Assembly: GCF_003852515.1 (NCBI RefSeq)
Contig: NZ_QAJK01000004.1
Coordinates: 1 to 64,000 of the forward strand
DNA length: 64,000 nt
DNA from: Variovorax sp. KBW07
Lineage (GTDB): Bacteria; Pseudomonadota; Gammaproteobacteria; Burkholderiales; Burkholderiaceae_C
Reading direction: 5' to 3'
The notes beneath the pieces were generated by a model. That model worked only from the letters and a program-made list of their open reading frames with translations. It was not told the DNA's origin and did not search any database. Below are positions 27,587 to 38,227 of the stretch, piece after piece. How positions within the stretch are numbered: the first letter of the stretch is position 1; each line of letters starts with the position of its first letter. A program made the position numbers and the translations under genes.

Positions 27587-27613
27587 GGTGTGACTCCTTC
27601 TTCGGAAAACGGA

Positions 27614-28216
27614 TTACTTCGCCAGCAGCGTGGCGGACTTGATGGTGATGGGTTCGACGGGCACGTTCTGCATGCCGGCCTTGTTGCCGGTCTGCACGGT
27701 GCGGATCTTGTCGACCACGTCGGTGCCGGCGACGACCTTGCCGAACACGGTGTAGCCGTGGCCGTCGGGGTTGGGGGCGTTGAGCGAATCGTTGTTCTTC
27801 ACGTTGATGAAGAACTGCGAGGTGGCCGAATCGGGGTTGCCGGTGCGGGCCATGGCAATCGTGTACTTGTCGTTCTTCAGGCCGTTGCTCGCTTCGAGCG
27901 GAATGGGCGCGCGCGTGGGTTTTTGCTGCATGTCGGCCGTGAAGCCGCCGCCCTGGATCATGAAGCCGTCGATGACGCGGTGGAACACCGTGCCGTCGTA
28001 GTGCTTGTCCTTGACGTACTGCAGGAAGTTCTCGACCGACTTGGGCGCCTTGGCGGCGTCGAGCTCGACCACGATGTCGCCGGCCGAGGTGGCCAGCTTG
28101 ACGCGTGGCGAAGCGGCTTGCGCGTAGCCGGTGGCGGCAAAGGTCAGTGCGGCGGCAAGCACGAGCGCGCTGCGGCGGCTGAAACGGCTGAACGGGGTGA
28201 AGGCGTGGATCGTCAA
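27614..28216 (-). CDS. ppiA: Cyclophilin-type peptidyl-prolyl isomerase, periplasmic
   Basis: This 200-residue cyclophilin begins with a basic N-region and a hydrophobic signal segment (SALVLAAALTFAATGYAQA, cleavage near residue 34). It then shows the cyclophilin core with TVFHRVIDGFMIQGGGF, YTIAMARTGN and ATSQFFINVKNN. It probably assists folding in the periplasm. It is paralogous to the adjacent ppiB. Confidence 0.93.
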   Translation of the reverse strand: MTIHAFTPFSRFSRRSALVLAAALTFAATGYAQAASPRVKLATSAGDIVVELDAAKAPKSVENFLQYVKDKHYDGTVFHRVIDGFMIQGGGFTADMQQKPTRAPIPLEASNGLKNDKYTIAMARTGNPDSATSQFFINVKNNDSLNAPNPDGHGYTVFGKVVAGTDVVDKIRTVQTGNKAGMQNVPVEPITIKSATLLAK

Positions 28217-28305
28217 GTGATGCTCCGGGTGCGAATGAGGAAGGGCGTGGCCTGCGCAACGGATGCCGCCGTGTCGACGGCATCCATGTCGAAGGCTGCA
28301 GTTGC

Positions 28306-28896
28306 TTACTTGCTGGTGCGGCCGACCGGCTTGCGAATGACCAGCGGCGCGGGCGGCAGCGCGGCGGCCTCGGCTTCGGCCTTCGACGAGAAGATCTGGC
28401 GGATCAGCAGCAGCTTGGGCGCGACGCTCGCGTTGGTGCTCGCGAACTGCTGCGCGCGCACGTACTCTTGCGCTGCAAGGCGCGCATACACGTCGCCGAG
28501 GTTCTCGTGCGCCGTGGCGTAATTGGGGTTGAGCCGCAGCGCCGTTTCCAGTGCCGTGCGGGCCTGGTCGAACTTGCTCTGCGACGCATACAGCGCGGCC
28601 AGGTTGTTGTACGGCTCGGGCAGTTCGGGGAAGTCTTGCGTGAGCTGCGTGAACGCGGTGATGGCCTCGGCCGTCTTGTTCTGCTCGGTGAGGATCACGC
28701 CGCGCAGGAAGCGCATCTGCGGATCGCGGGGCTTGCCGGCGATGTAGGTGTCGGCCTTGGCCAGCGCCTCGTTCGACTTGCCCTGGCGCAGCAGCAGATT
28801 CACATCGTCGTAGTCGTTGGCGTGTGCTGCGGAGCCCCAGAGGCTGAACAGCAGGGCGAAGGCAATGGAGAGTCTGGAGAACGCGGCGTGCTTCAT
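28306..28896 (-). CDS. Periplasmic TPR-repeat protein
   Basis: This 196-residue protein has a signal peptide (MKHAAFSRLSIAFALLFSLWGSAAHA, cut before NDYDD). It then carries about three tetratricopeptide repeats between residues 30 and 145, for example EPYNNLAALYASQSKFDQARTALETALRLNPNY. The C-terminus is Ala-rich. TPR proteins serve as docking scaffolds; no partner is evident. I chose ATG 28896 because it starts directly at the signal peptide; an in-frame start 14 codons upstream would mask it. Confidence 0.85.
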   Translation of the reverse strand: MKHAAFSRLSIAFALLFSLWGSAAHANDYDDVNLLLRQGKSNEALAKADTYIAGKPRDPQMRFLRGVILTEQNKTAEAITAFTQLTQDFPELPEPYNNLAALYASQSKFDQARTALETALRLNPNYATAHENLGDVYARLAAQEYVRAQQFASTNASVAPKLLLIRQIFSSKAEAEAAALPPAPLVIRKPVGRTSK

Positions 28897-29089
28897 GAAG
28901 CCTCTGCAGGAGTGGGGAAATTCGGGCCTGTGAAACACCCGGGAAATACTCGGCAGCTGCCGTTTATACTAGGTTGATTGTAGCCGAGGGGCCATGTCGA
29001 ACCCCTCGCGACCACTGCCCCCGTCACCCCTGAAAAACACCGTCGTTCGCCCGTGCCGCACGTGCGCGAAGCGACGCTTTCCGAATCTA

Positions 29090-30466
<1,377 letters not shown>

Positions 30467-30483
30467 ACGGAACCACGAACCCC

Positions 30484-31134
30484 ATGCCCGCCACCCGGAA
30501 GACCAGCGTTCAGATCTATACGCCGGACTATTGGGAAGAGGCATGCAAGCACCTGGCGAAAAAAGACCGCGTGATGAAGCGGTTGATTCCGAAGTTCGGC
30601 GACGCCTGTCTCGAGTCGCGCGGTGACGCCTTCACCACGCTGGCGCGCAGCGTTGTCGGCCAGCAGATTTCGGTCAAAGCGGCGCAGTCGGTCTGGGACA
30701 AGTTTGCTGCACTGCCGCGCAAGCTGACGCCGGCCAACGTGCTCAAGCTCAAGGTCGACGACATGCGCGCGGCGGGCCTCTCGGCGCGCAAGGTCGAGTA
30801 CCTGGTCGACCTGGCCCTGCACTTCGATTCGGGCATGGTGCACGTCGATTCGTGGAAAGACATGGCCGATGAACTCATCATCGACGAGCTTGTCGCCATT
30901 CGAGGCATCGGCCGCTGGACGGCCGAGATGTTTCTCATCTTTCACCTGATGCGCCCCAACGTGCTGCCTGTAGACGACCTCGGGCTGCTCAACGGCATCA
31001 GCGTCAATTATTTTTCGGGCGATCCGGTAAGCCGCAGCGATGCCCGCGACGTCGCTGTGGCCTGGGCGCCTTATTGCAGCGTGGCGACTTGGTATATTTG
31101 GCGGTCTCTCGACCCCGTACCGGTCGCGTACTGA
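30484..31134 (+). CDS. AlkA-type DNA-3-methyladenine glycosylase
   Basis: This 216-residue base-excision repair enzyme has the helix-hairpin-helix plus Gly/Pro-Asp architecture. The hairpin is [18 protein letters not shown] near residue 140, and the catalytic aspartate lies in [13 protein letters not shown]. It removes alkylated purines from DNA. It lacks the N-terminal TBP-like domain and AraC-like module of long Ada/AlkA fusions, so it is the short form. An alternative GTG start at 30463 would overlap the cysS stop; either way the two genes are co-transcribed. Confidence 0.9.
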   Translation: MPATRKTSVQIYTPDYWEEACKHLAKKDRVMKRLIPKFGDACLESRGDAFTTLARSVVGQQISVKAAQSVWDKFAALPRKLTPANVLKLKVDDMRAAGLSARKVEYLVDLALHFDSGMVHVDSWKDMADELIIDELVAIRGIGRWTAEMFLIFHLMRPNVLPVDDLGLLNGISVNYFSGDPVSRSDARDVAVAWAPYCSVATWYIWRSLDPVPVAY

Positions 31135-31150
31135 ACAACAGGAGAAGACG

Positions 31151-32131
31151 TTGGCAAAACGAACCTTCCTCGACTTCGAGCAGCCCATTGCTGAACTCGA
31201 AACAAAAATCGAAGAACTGCGCTATGTACAGACCGAATCGGCGGTCGACATCTCGGAAGAAATCGATCAGCTCGGCAAGAAAAGCCAGCAGCTCACCAAG
31301 GACATCTACAGCGACCTGACGCCCTGGCAGATCACCAAGATCGCACGGCATCCGGAGCGTCCGTACACGCTCGACTACGTCAACGAAATCTTCACCGATT
31401 TCGTCGAACTGCATGGCGACCGGCACTTTGCCGACGACCTGTCGATCGTGGGCGGCCTGGCGCGTTTCAATGGCGTGCCCTGCATGGTGCTGGGCCACCA
31501 GAAGGGCCGCGACACCAAGGAGCGCACCGCGCGCAACTTCGGCATGAGCAAGCCCGAGGGCTACCGCAAGGCGTTGCGGCTCATGAAGACGGCCGAGAAG
31601 TTCAAGCTGCCGGTGTTCACCTTCGTCGATACGCCGGGTGCCTATCCGGGCATCGACGCGGAAGAGCGCGGCCAGTCGGAAGCCATCGGCCGCAACATCT
31701 TCGAGATGGCGCAGCTCGAAGTGCCGATCATCGTCACCATCATCGGTGAAGGTGGCTCGGGTGGCGCACTCGCCATTTCGGTGGGCGACCAGCTGGTGAT
31801 GCTGCAGTATTCGATCTACTCGGTCATCAGCCCCGAAGGCTGCGCCTCCATTCTCTGGAAGACCAGCGACAAGGCGCAGGAAGCGGCCGATGCCCTGGGC
31901 ATTACCGCGCACCGCCTCAAGGCGCTGGGCCTGGTCGACAAGATCGTGAACGAGCCCGTGGGTGGCGCGCACCGCGACCATCGCCAGATGGCGGCTTTTC
32001 TCAAGCGCGCGCTCAACGATGCGTTCCGCCAGGTCAGCGACCTGAAGCCGAAGGAACTGCTGGAGCGCCGCTACGAGCGCCTGCAAAGCTACGGCCGGTT
32101 CAACGACACCAAGGCCGACACCGGCAGATAA
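31151..32131 (+). CDS. accA: Acetyl-CoA carboxylase carboxyltransferase, alpha subunit
   Basis: This 326-residue subunit, with AccD, transfers the carboxyl group from carboxy-biotin to acetyl-CoA, the first step of fatty acid synthesis. Family blocks are [49 protein letters not shown], and [15 protein letters not shown]. It starts with TTG at 31151 (reading [11 protein letters not shown]), six bases after a clear AGGAG. No ATG lies nearby in frame at the right place, so the rare start is well supported. Confidence 0.96.
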   Translation: MAKRTFLDFEQPIAELETKIEELRYVQTESAVDISEEIDQLGKKSQQLTKDIYSDLTPWQITKIARHPERPYTLDYVNEIFTDFVELHGDRHFADDLSIVGGLARFNGVPCMVLGHQKGRDTKERTARNFGMSKPEGYRKALRLMKTAEKFKLPVFTFVDTPGAYPGIDAEERGQSEAIGRNIFEMAQLEVPIIVTIIGEGGSGGALAISVGDQLVMLQYSIYSVISPEGCASILWKTSDKAQEAADALGITAHRLKALGLVDKIVNEPVGGAHRDHRQMAAFLKRALNDAFRQVSDLKPKELLERRYERLQSYGRFNDTKADTGR

Positions 32132-32138
32132 GCAAGTC

Positions 32139-33116
32139 ATGAACGAAGCCTTCGAACGCGCCATCGCCGCGTTCGAGCCGGCGCAACTGCCGCTGGCGGT
32201 GGGCTTCAGTGGCGGCGCCGATTCCACCGCCTTGCTGGCCGCATGCGCTGCCCGCTGGCCGGGGCAGGTGATGGCCTTTCATGTGCACCACGGCCTGCAG
32301 GCGGCGGCCGACGATTTCGAACGCCATTGCGCGGCCGTGTGCGAGCGGCTCGGTGTGCCGCTGGTCGTTCACCGGGTCGATGCGCGGCATGCGCAGGGTG
32401 ACAGCCCGGAAGATGCCGCGCGCCGTGCCCGCTACGAGGCCTTTGCCGACATGGCGCGAGCGGACGAGGGCAGGGCGCCTGTCAAATCCATCGCGCTGGG
32501 CCACCACGCCGACGACCAGGTCGAAACCTTGCTGCTGGCGCTCTCGCGTGGCGCCGGGCTTCCAGGCCTGGCTGCCATGCCGTCGCATGCCGAGCGCAAC
32601 GGGCTCGACATCTACCGGCCGCTTCTTGCGGTCCCCGCGGCCGACATCCGGGCGTGGCTGGCCGGCCGCGATCTGCCTTGGATCGAAGACCCGAGCAACG
32701 GCGATGCGCGCTACACCCGCAACCGGATTCGCGCCGTGTTGCTGCCCGCACTGGCGCAAGCCTTTCCGCAGTTCCGCGCCACCTTCGCCCGCAGCAGCAG
32801 CCATGCCGCGCAGGCCCAGCAACTGCTGGCCGAACTGGCGGCGCAAGACCTGGACGCGGTGGGCGATCCGCCCCGCATCGCGGCGTTGCAGGCGCTGTCG
32901 CGCGCCCGGCAGGCCAATGTGCTGCGCCACTGGCTGGTGCAGGCGCACGGCTGCGCGCCCAGCGCGGCGCAGCTCGACCAGCTGCTCGACCAGGTCCGCG
33001 CCTGCACCACGCGCGGCCACCGCATCCACCTCAAGGTGGCGGGTGGCTTCGCCGAGCGCAAGGGGGATTTCCTGCATTGGTACAATGCCCCGCCCTCGCC
33101 GAAGACTTTGCTCTGA
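32139..33116 (+). CDS. tilS: tRNA(Ile)-lysidine synthase
   Basis: This 325-residue enzyme modifies C34 of tRNA-Ile(CAU) to lysidine using ATP and lysine. The N-type ATP pyrophosphatase loop is GFSGGADSTALL near residue 25. HVHHGLQ, LGHHADDQVETLLL, and EDPSNGDARYTRNRIR are the other family blocks. A substrate-binding domain follows; the enzyme is shorter than E. coli TilS and lacks its last C-terminal domain. It starts 7 bp after accA. Confidence 0.95.
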   Translation: MNEAFERAIAAFEPAQLPLAVGFSGGADSTALLAACAARWPGQVMAFHVHHGLQAAADDFERHCAAVCERLGVPLVVHRVDARHAQGDSPEDAARRARYEAFADMARADEGRAPVKSIALGHHADDQVETLLLALSRGAGLPGLAAMPSHAERNGLDIYRPLLAVPAADIRAWLAGRDLPWIEDPSNGDARYTRNRIRAVLLPALAQAFPQFRATFARSSSHAAQAQQLLAELAAQDLDAVGDPPRIAALQALSRARQANVLRHWLVQAHGCAPSAAQLDQLLDQVRACTTRGHRIHLKVAGGFAERKGDFLHWYNAPPSPKTLL

Positions 33117-33124
33117 CAGCTTGC

Positions 33125-33160
33125 AGGGCGCCGCCTTTCAAGCGGCCCTTTTCCTTTCTC
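33125..33160 (+). terminator. Hairpin with T-rich tail between tilS and lysC
   Basis: Stem AGGG-c-GCCGC / GCGGC-CCT with loop CTTTCAA is followed by TTTTCCTTTCT. It lies directly after the tilS stop and ends about 12 bases before the lysC ATG, so it could terminate the cysS-tilS unit or act as an attenuator for lysC. Confidence 0.6.
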
Positions 33161-33171
33161 TGATTTCATCC

Positions 33172-34440
33172 ATGGCATTGATCGTTCACAAATACGGCGG
33201 TACGTCGATGGGCTCGACCGAGCGCATCAAGAATGTCGCCAAGCGCGTTGCCAAATGGGCACGCGCCGGCCACCAGATGATCGTGGTTCCGAGTGCCATG
33301 AGCGGCGAGACCAATCGCCTGCTCGGCTTGGCCAAGGAACTGGCGCCGAGCAAACCGGGCATTGCCCACAGCCGCGAACTCGACATGCTGGCTTCCACCG
33401 GCGAGCAGGCGTCGTCGGCGCTGCTGGCCATTGCGCTGCAGGCCGAAGGCGTGGAGTCCGTAAGCTACGCGGGCTGGCAGGTCTCGGTGCGCACCGACAA
33501 CTCGTACACCAAGGCCCGCATCGAAAGCATCGACGATGCCCGCGTGATGGCCGACCTGAATGCCGGCCGGGTGGTGGTCATCACCGGCTTCCAGGGTGTG
33601 GACGACGCCGGCAACATCACGACGCTGGGCCGTGGCGGCAGCGACACTTCGGCCGTGGCCATTGCCGCTGCCATGAAGGCGCACGAATGCCTGATCTATA
33701 CCGACGTCGACGGGGTCTACACCACCGATCCGCGCGTCGAGCCCGATGCGCGCCGCCTCACCACCGTGAGCTTCGAAGAGATGCTCGAGATGGCGAGCCT
33801 GGGCTCCAAGGTGCTGCAAATCCGCTCGGTGGAATTCGCCGGCAAGTACAAGGTGCCGCTGCGCGTGCTTTCGAGCTTCACGCCGTGGGACATCGACATC
33901 AATGAAGAGGCCAAGTCCGGCACGCTGATCACTTTCGAGGAAGACGAAAACATGGAACAAGCCGTCGTATCCGGCATCGCATTCAACCGCGACGAAGCCA
34001 AGATCTCGGTGCTGGGCGTGCCCGACAAGCCGGGCATCGCGTATCACATCCTCGGTGCCGTGGCAGACGCCAACATCGAAGTCGACGTGATCATCCAGAA
34101 CCTCAGCAAGGACGGCAAGACCGACTTCAGCTTCACGGTTCACCGCAACGAGTACGCCAAGACCATCGACCTGCTGCAATCGAAGGTCATGCCGTCGCTG
34201 GGCGCGACCGAAGTCGTGGGCGACACCAAGATCTGCAAGGTCAGCATCGTGGGCATCGGCATGCGCAGCCACGTCGGCGTGGCGAGCAAGATGTTCCGCG
34301 TCTTGAGCGAAGAGGGCATCAACATCCAGATGATCTCGACCAGCGAAATCAAGACCTCGGTGGTGATCGACGAAAAATATATGGAACTGGCCGTGCGCGC
34401 GCTGCATAAAGCGTTCGATCTCGACCAACCGAGCGCTTAA
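33172..34440 (+). CDS. lysC: Aspartate kinase
   Basis: This 422-residue kinase phosphorylates aspartate to start lysine, threonine and methionine synthesis. N-terminal landmarks are VHKYGGTSMGSTERI, TLGRGGSDTSAVAIA and YTDVDGVYTTDPR. Two ACT domains follow (about 265-340 and 345-415), which normally bind lysine and threonine for feedback inhibition. The second includes MRSHVGVASKMFRVLSEEGI. Internal Met codons near residue 250 might allow a shorter beta subunit as in some species, but I cannot confirm this. Confidence 0.97.
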   Translation: MALIVHKYGGTSMGSTERIKNVAKRVAKWARAGHQMIVVPSAMSGETNRLLGLAKELAPSKPGIAHSRELDMLASTGEQASSALLAIALQAEGVESVSYAGWQVSVRTDNSYTKARIESIDDARVMADLNAGRVVVITGFQGVDDAGNITTLGRGGSDTSAVAIAAAMKAHECLIYTDVDGVYTTDPRVEPDARRLTTVSFEEMLEMASLGSKVLQIRSVEFAGKYKVPLRVLSSFTPWDIDINEEAKSGTLITFEEDENMEQAVVSGIAFNRDEAKISVLGVPDKPGIAYHILGAVADANIEVDVIIQNLSKDGKTDFSFTVHRNEYAKTIDLLQSKVMPSLGATEVVGDTKICKVSIVGIGMRSHVGVASKMFRVLSEEGINIQMISTSEIKTSVVIDEKYMELAVRALHKAFDLDQPSA

Positions 34441-34467
34441 GTGATGGCATAATCTCGGCTTCTTTCA

Positions 34468-34560
34468 GGAACTGTGACCGAGTGGCCGAAGGTGCTCCCC
34501 TGCTAAGGGAGTATGGGGTGTAGAGCCTCATCGAGGGTTCGAATCCCTCCGGTTCCGCCA
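34468..34560 (+). tRNA. tRNA-Ser(GCU)
   Basis: This 93-base tRNA has acceptor arm GGAACTG pairing with CGGTTCC, a D-arm with GAGTGGCCGAAGG, anticodon GCT within CCTGCTAAG, the long variable arm of class II tRNA-Ser, TTCGAAT in the T-loop, and an encoded 3' CCA. It reads AGC/AGU serine codons. No integrase gene or attachment repeat is seen downstream. Confidence 0.97.
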
Positions 34561-34563
34561 AAC

Positions 34564-34598
34564 AAGCCCAGTAGCTTTCGAGCTACTGGGCTTTTTGT
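34564..34598 (+). terminator. Strong intrinsic terminator after tRNA-Ser
   Basis: A perfect 13-bp stem AAGCCCAGTAGCT / AGCTACTGGGCTT with a TTCG tetraloop is followed by TTTGTTT. It ends the tRNA transcript. Confidence 0.95.
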
Positions 34599-34661
34599 TT
34601 GGGGCGGCCCCACTGGGCCTTTGTCGAGCTACGCGGCCTGGATGCCGCTCAAGGCACAGGC

Positions 34662-34946
34662 TCAGCTCTTCGGCTTTCCGGGCAGATCGCCGTCGCGCAG
34701 TTTCCGGCCGACCCACATCATTCCTGTTTCGTAGTCGGCACTGCCGACCTGGATGCCGCCGACCGTGCGCAGCGCGCCGGTTCCGTCGTCGGTGGCGGGG
34801 CCTTCGCCGGTGTATTCACCCGGCACGAGCAGCCTGCCGTCCTTCAGATAATCGGCAATGCGCAGTTGCCGCATGCCCCGGCCCCAGTGCCACTGCTTCT
34901 TGAGGTCGTAGGGGGCGGGCTTGTTGGGATTGGATTTTTTCTTCAC
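34662..34946 (-). CDS. Small conserved hypothetical protein
   Basis: This protein of about 94 residues has a basic N-terminus (KKKSNPNKPAPYDLKKQWHW). It is soluble, with no signal or membrane helix, and contains several Gly-rich turns (GGIQVGSADYETGMMWVG). I do not recognise a family. The GTG at 34946 is the more natural start; a TTG at 34964 would add six residues. It stands alone between the tRNA-Ser terminator and the histidine kinase gene. Confidence 0.6.
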   Translation of the reverse strand: MKKKSNPNKPAPYDLKKQWHWGRGMRQLRIADYLKDGRLLVPGEYTGEGPATDDGTGALRTVGGIQVGSADYETGMMWVGRKLRDGDLPGKPKS

Positions 34947-34997
34947 GTGATTCCGGGTCTGCAAAAGCGGCCTCGAGGATAAGGCCCCCCGGAACTC

Positions 34998-36980
34998 TCA
35001 CGCGGTCTCCAGCGGCGCGGCAGTCGTGCTTGCGCCGCCCGGCGCCTCGCGCACCAGCGGCAGCCACAGCACGAACCGCGTTCCCGTCGGTCGCGACTCC
35101 CAGCTCACCTTGCCCTTGATCGACTGTGCCCGCCGCCGCTGGTTCTGGATGCCGCGTCCCGATGCGGACGCATTCGACAGCGCCTTGTCGACATCGAAGC
35201 CCTGGCCGTTGTCCTCGATGGTTACCTGCACGCCCGTTGCCGTCAGCGCGGTGCCCACGCGGATCTCGGTGGCGCGCGTGTGGCGCAGGATGTTGGCGAT
35301 GCTCTCCTGCACGATGCGCAGGATGTGCAACGCGCTGGACGGGTCCAGCCACGCCAGGGCGGGCAGCTCCTGCACCTCCCATTGCAGCGAGACACCGGTG
35401 CCCTCCAGCCGCGGCTCCAGCCGGTAGCGCAGCGTGGCGAGCAGCAGCAGCAGGTCGGCCTCGACAGGCTCCAGCGAATCGAGCGTCAGCTTCAGGTCGT
35501 CCAGGCAGCTCTTGAGAATCTGCGAGACCTTGGTGTCGCTCATGCCACCGCCTTCGACCGAGCGGATGGCGCTGATCAGCGACGAGCCGAGCCCGTCGTG
35601 CATGTCCTGCATCAGGCGCTGGCGTTCGTCGCTGATGGTCTGGCGGCGCTCCACTTCGCGCAACCGCCGGTGGCTTTCTTCCAGCTCGGCTTCGCGCGTC
35701 TGCAGTCGCTCCGCCAGGCTGGCGTTGAGGTCTTCGACCTCGGCAATGGCTTCGACATAGCGCCGGTACATGAGGGCGCCGAACACGCTGAACGCCACCG
35801 CGTTGGTGTACGCGCCCAGGTACCACGCTTCAGGGCTGATGAAGTTGTTCTGCAGCAGCCAGTCGGTCACGCCCAGCAGCGTGCACACGCCGATGCCGGC
35901 CGCCACCAGCCGGCCTTCGTTGGAGCGGCGCCAGGCGCTGATGCCGCCGATCAGCCCGACGGCCGCGCCCATGAGCGCGGCCACCGTGTAGATCAGCGGC
36001 GTGACCTGCGGCGTGTTCTGCAGAATGGCCAGGCTGGGCATCGTCAGCACGGCGATGGTGGCGGTGGCGCCCACCACGCCATAGGTCAGCCACTTCAGCG
36101 GCCGGCCATGCAACTGGCGCAGGAAGAAGTGCACCACCATCACCAGCCAGAACAGCGCATTGACGGTCAGCCAGGCAAACCAGTCGTTGGCCACCGGCAG
36201 GCCCACGTAGAAATGCAGGCCGCGCAGGAAAGACGTGGCGGCGAGGTTGAAGAAAAGCAGGTAGCCCATTTCGTGCTGGCGCTTGAACCACACGAACAGG
36301 GCGAACACACCGACCGCCATGAACGCGGCGCTGAGCATGGCGGGCAGCTCCTGCTGCAGCCACTGGCGCAGCCGGTAGCTGCCGCGCAGCGCCTCGGCCG
36401 GGCCCAGCCACAGCGAAGACAGCGCCACCTGCGCGCTCTTCGTGTGCTCCAGGCGAAGCATGATTTCGTTCAATGGCGGGCTGCCTTCGGCGCTTTTCTC
36501 GAGCACCACCCACAGCGGGGTGCGGGTGCTGTTCCACAGCGGGCCCTGTTGCTGCGCGCGGTGCACCAGGTGGCCATTGGCATAGACCGCGATGGTTCCG
36601 TCGGTCTTGACCCGCACGCCGTACAGCGCCAGCGGTCCCGAGCTGGCCGGCAGGCCGTGGGTCGACAGCTTGATCCACGTGACGCGGCTGGCGCCGGCCG
36701 CCGCGCGCACGTTGGCCTGGCGCAGCAGCGCGATGGGCAAGGCCAGCGGCAGCTCGACGTGCTCCCATGCATCGGGCAGGGCGCTGCTGTCCTGCACGAG
36801 CGGTGGGGTGCTGAAACCCGATGCATCCTCGACCTGCCAGTCGGCCTGGGTCATGTGCAGCACCGCCTCGGGCTGCGGGGTGCCGTTCGCCAGGCCGAGC
36901 AGGGCGCCCACGGCCGCCAGCAGGGCCATGGAAAAGACGAGCACCACGTTGGCAAGAAAGGGCGCGGGGCGGTGGTTCAA
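34998..36980 (-). CDS. 7TM sensor histidine kinase (HisKA_3, NarL-pair)
   Basis: This 660-residue membrane kinase has a first hydrophobic segment at about 10-30, then an extracytoplasmic beta-rich sensor region (about 45-205). Seven membrane helices follow (about 212-405), as in 7TM-DISM sensors, then a coiled coil (about 410-450). The HisKA_3 domain has the phosphorylated His461 in MQDMHDGLGSS, and the HATPase domain has SIANILRHTRA and EDNGQGFD. The TTG at 36980 gives full length, but an ATG at 36929 is possible. It follows the response regulator gene by 81 bp. The signal is unknown; such sensors often respond to carbohydrates or envelope ligands. Confidence 0.88.
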   Translation of the reverse strand: MNHRPAPFLANVVLVFSMALLAAVGALLGLANGTPQPEAVLHMTQADWQVEDASGFSTPPLVQDSSALPDAWEHVELPLALPIALLRQANVRAAAGASRVTWIKLSTHGLPASSGPLALYGVRVKTDGTIAVYANGHLVHRAQQQGPLWNSTRTPLWVVLEKSAEGSPPLNEIMLRLEHTKSAQVALSSLWLGPAEALRGSYRLRQWLQQELPAMLSAAFMAVGVFALFVWFKRQHEMGYLLFFNLAATSFLRGLHFYVGLPVANDWFAWLTVNALFWLVMVVHFFLRQLHGRPLKWLTYGVVGATATIAVLTMPSLAILQNTPQVTPLIYTVAALMGAAVGLIGGISAWRRSNEGRLVAAGIGVCTLLGVTDWLLQNNFISPEAWYLGAYTNAVAFSVFGALMYRRYVEAIAEVEDLNASLAERLQTREAELEESHRRLREVERRQTISDERQRLMQDMHDGLGSSLISAIRSVEGGGMSDTKVSQILKSCLDDLKLTLDSLEPVEADLLLLLATLRYRLEPRLEGTGVSLQWEVQELPALAWLDPSSALHILRIVQESIANILRHTRATEIRVGTALTATGVQVTIEDNGQGFDVDKALSNASASGRGIQNQRRRAQSIKGKVSWESRPTGTRFVLWLPLVREAPGGASTTAAPLETA

Positions 36981-37061
36981 AGGGTGTTGGAAGGGCGCGT
37001 TCGGAGCAGACGCACTGGATATGTAACTGATTTTGTTCCCGTGTTACCAATTGACGGGTAT

Positions 37062-37784
37062 TCAGTCGGCCAATATGCCCTGCGTCCTTGCCTCGTAGAT
37101 CGCTTCCGCCTTCGACGTGACTTTCAGCTTGCTGTAGATGCGTCGAACGAAAGTTCGGACCGTGAAGTGCGACAACTCCATGAGCTTGGCGATCTCGTGC
37201 GCGGTGAACCCCTTGGTGATGAGGTCGAGCACCTCTTTCTCGCGCGCCGACAGCGGCGGCGACGTGCTGTCGGACGCGGACGATTGGCCGCCCGCCGCAG
37301 AGGCACCGCCATTGCTGCCAGTGCCCGGCACGTTCTGCCGGAAGCGTTCCAGCACCTGCCGCGCGATGAGCGGGCTGATCGGGCTGCCGCCGCTGGCAAG
37401 GCTGCGGATTTCATCGACGGTCCTGGAAGGGGAGCTGTCTTTCAGCAGGTAGCCCGCCGCGCCGGCTTCGATCGACTGCATCACGTGCATCTCGTCGCCG
37501 AAATTGGTACTGACCATGATGCTGCAGCTGGGCCACTGCCGTACCGCGGCCCGGATCACGTCGATGCCGGAGCCGTCCGGCAGGCCCAGGTCGACCAGCA
37601 GCACGTCGGCCGGCGGACCCTGCAGCATCGCCAGCCCTTCGGCCCGCGTGCCGGCTTTTCCGGCCAGGCGCATGTCGGGTGCGTCCTGCACGACCTGGCT
37701 CAGGGCATCGCTGAAGCAGGGGTCGTCCTCGACGATCACGACGTGGATGGGATGTTGTTCCGGGTCGGAGCGTGCGCGTTGCAT
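37062..37784 (-). CDS. NarL/LuxR-family response regulator
   Basis: This 240-residue regulator has a receiver domain (about 13-130) with acidic EDD and phospho-acceptor Asp65 in LLVDLGLPDG. A Ser/Gly-rich linker follows (about 150-172), then a LuxR helix-turn-helix (about 175-235; LSAREKEVLDLITKGFTAHEIAKL). It is transcribed with the 7TM kinase downstream and is surely its partner. Target genes cannot be read from the sequence. Confidence 0.92.
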   Translation of the reverse strand: MQRARSDPEQHPIHVVIVEDDPCFSDALSQVVQDAPDMRLAGKAGTRAEGLAMLQGPPADVLLVDLGLPDGSGIDVIRAAVRQWPSCSIMVSTNFGDEMHVMQSIEAGAAGYLLKDSSPSRTVDEIRSLASGGSPISPLIARQVLERFRQNVPGTGSNGGASAAGGQSSASDSTSPPLSAREKEVLDLITKGFTAHEIAKLMELSHFTVRTFVRRIYSKLKVTSKAEAIYEARTQGILAD

Positions 37785-37864
37785 CGGGGCGCCATTTTGC
37801 GACGGTTTTTAGGAGAGAGCCCGTAGCGCATTCGTTCTACGGGCGACCTCGGGGGGCGACGGGT

Positions 37865-38221
37865 TCAGCGCGGCAGGGGCTGCGACAGCACCCACTGCGC
37901 CAGCACCTGCGCTTCGGCCGGCGACACCAGCGTTTGCCGCGGCATGATGACGCGCCCCCACGTGCCCACGCTGCCGTCGCGGATCTTGCCGGCGAGCCGC
38001 GCGGGTGCGTCGTCGTCGCCCTTGTAGCGCTGCGCGATCTGCGCGAAGCCGGGTCCGACCTGCTTGTGGACCATGCCGTGGCAGGCCAGGCAGCCGTTCT
38101 TCCTGGCCAGTTCCACGGGCGTGGTCTGCGCCATGGCGGGGAGCGAGAGGGCGACCAGCGCAGTGGCGATCGCGATTGCGATGCGGCGCCTGGCGGCGCG
38201 GGTTGGCCGTTGCATCGACAT
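37865..38221 (-). CDS. Small class I cytochrome c
   Basis: This 118-residue periplasmic electron carrier has a signal peptide (basic region, then IAIAIATALVALSLPAMA, cut before QTTP), a haem-binding CLACH near residue 44, and the methionine ligand in RVIMPRQTLVSPAEAQ. It resembles the cytochrome c-551/552 group. ATG 38221 is used; ATG 38215 and GTG 38224 are alternatives. It lies 6 bp after the DUF3592-like gene and is probably co-transcribed with it. Confidence 0.88.
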   Translation of the reverse strand: MSMQRPTRAARRRIAIAIATALVALSLPAMAQTTPVELARKNGCLACHGMVHKQVGPGFAQIAQRYKGDDDAPARLAGKIRDGSVGTWGRVIMPRQTLVSPAEAQVLAQWVLSQPLPR

Positions 38222-38227
38222 CACCGC

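Noticed and set aside
34561-34997. Genomic island at tRNA-Ser
   Set aside because: No integrase, no repeated tRNA 3' end and normal gene composition downstream.
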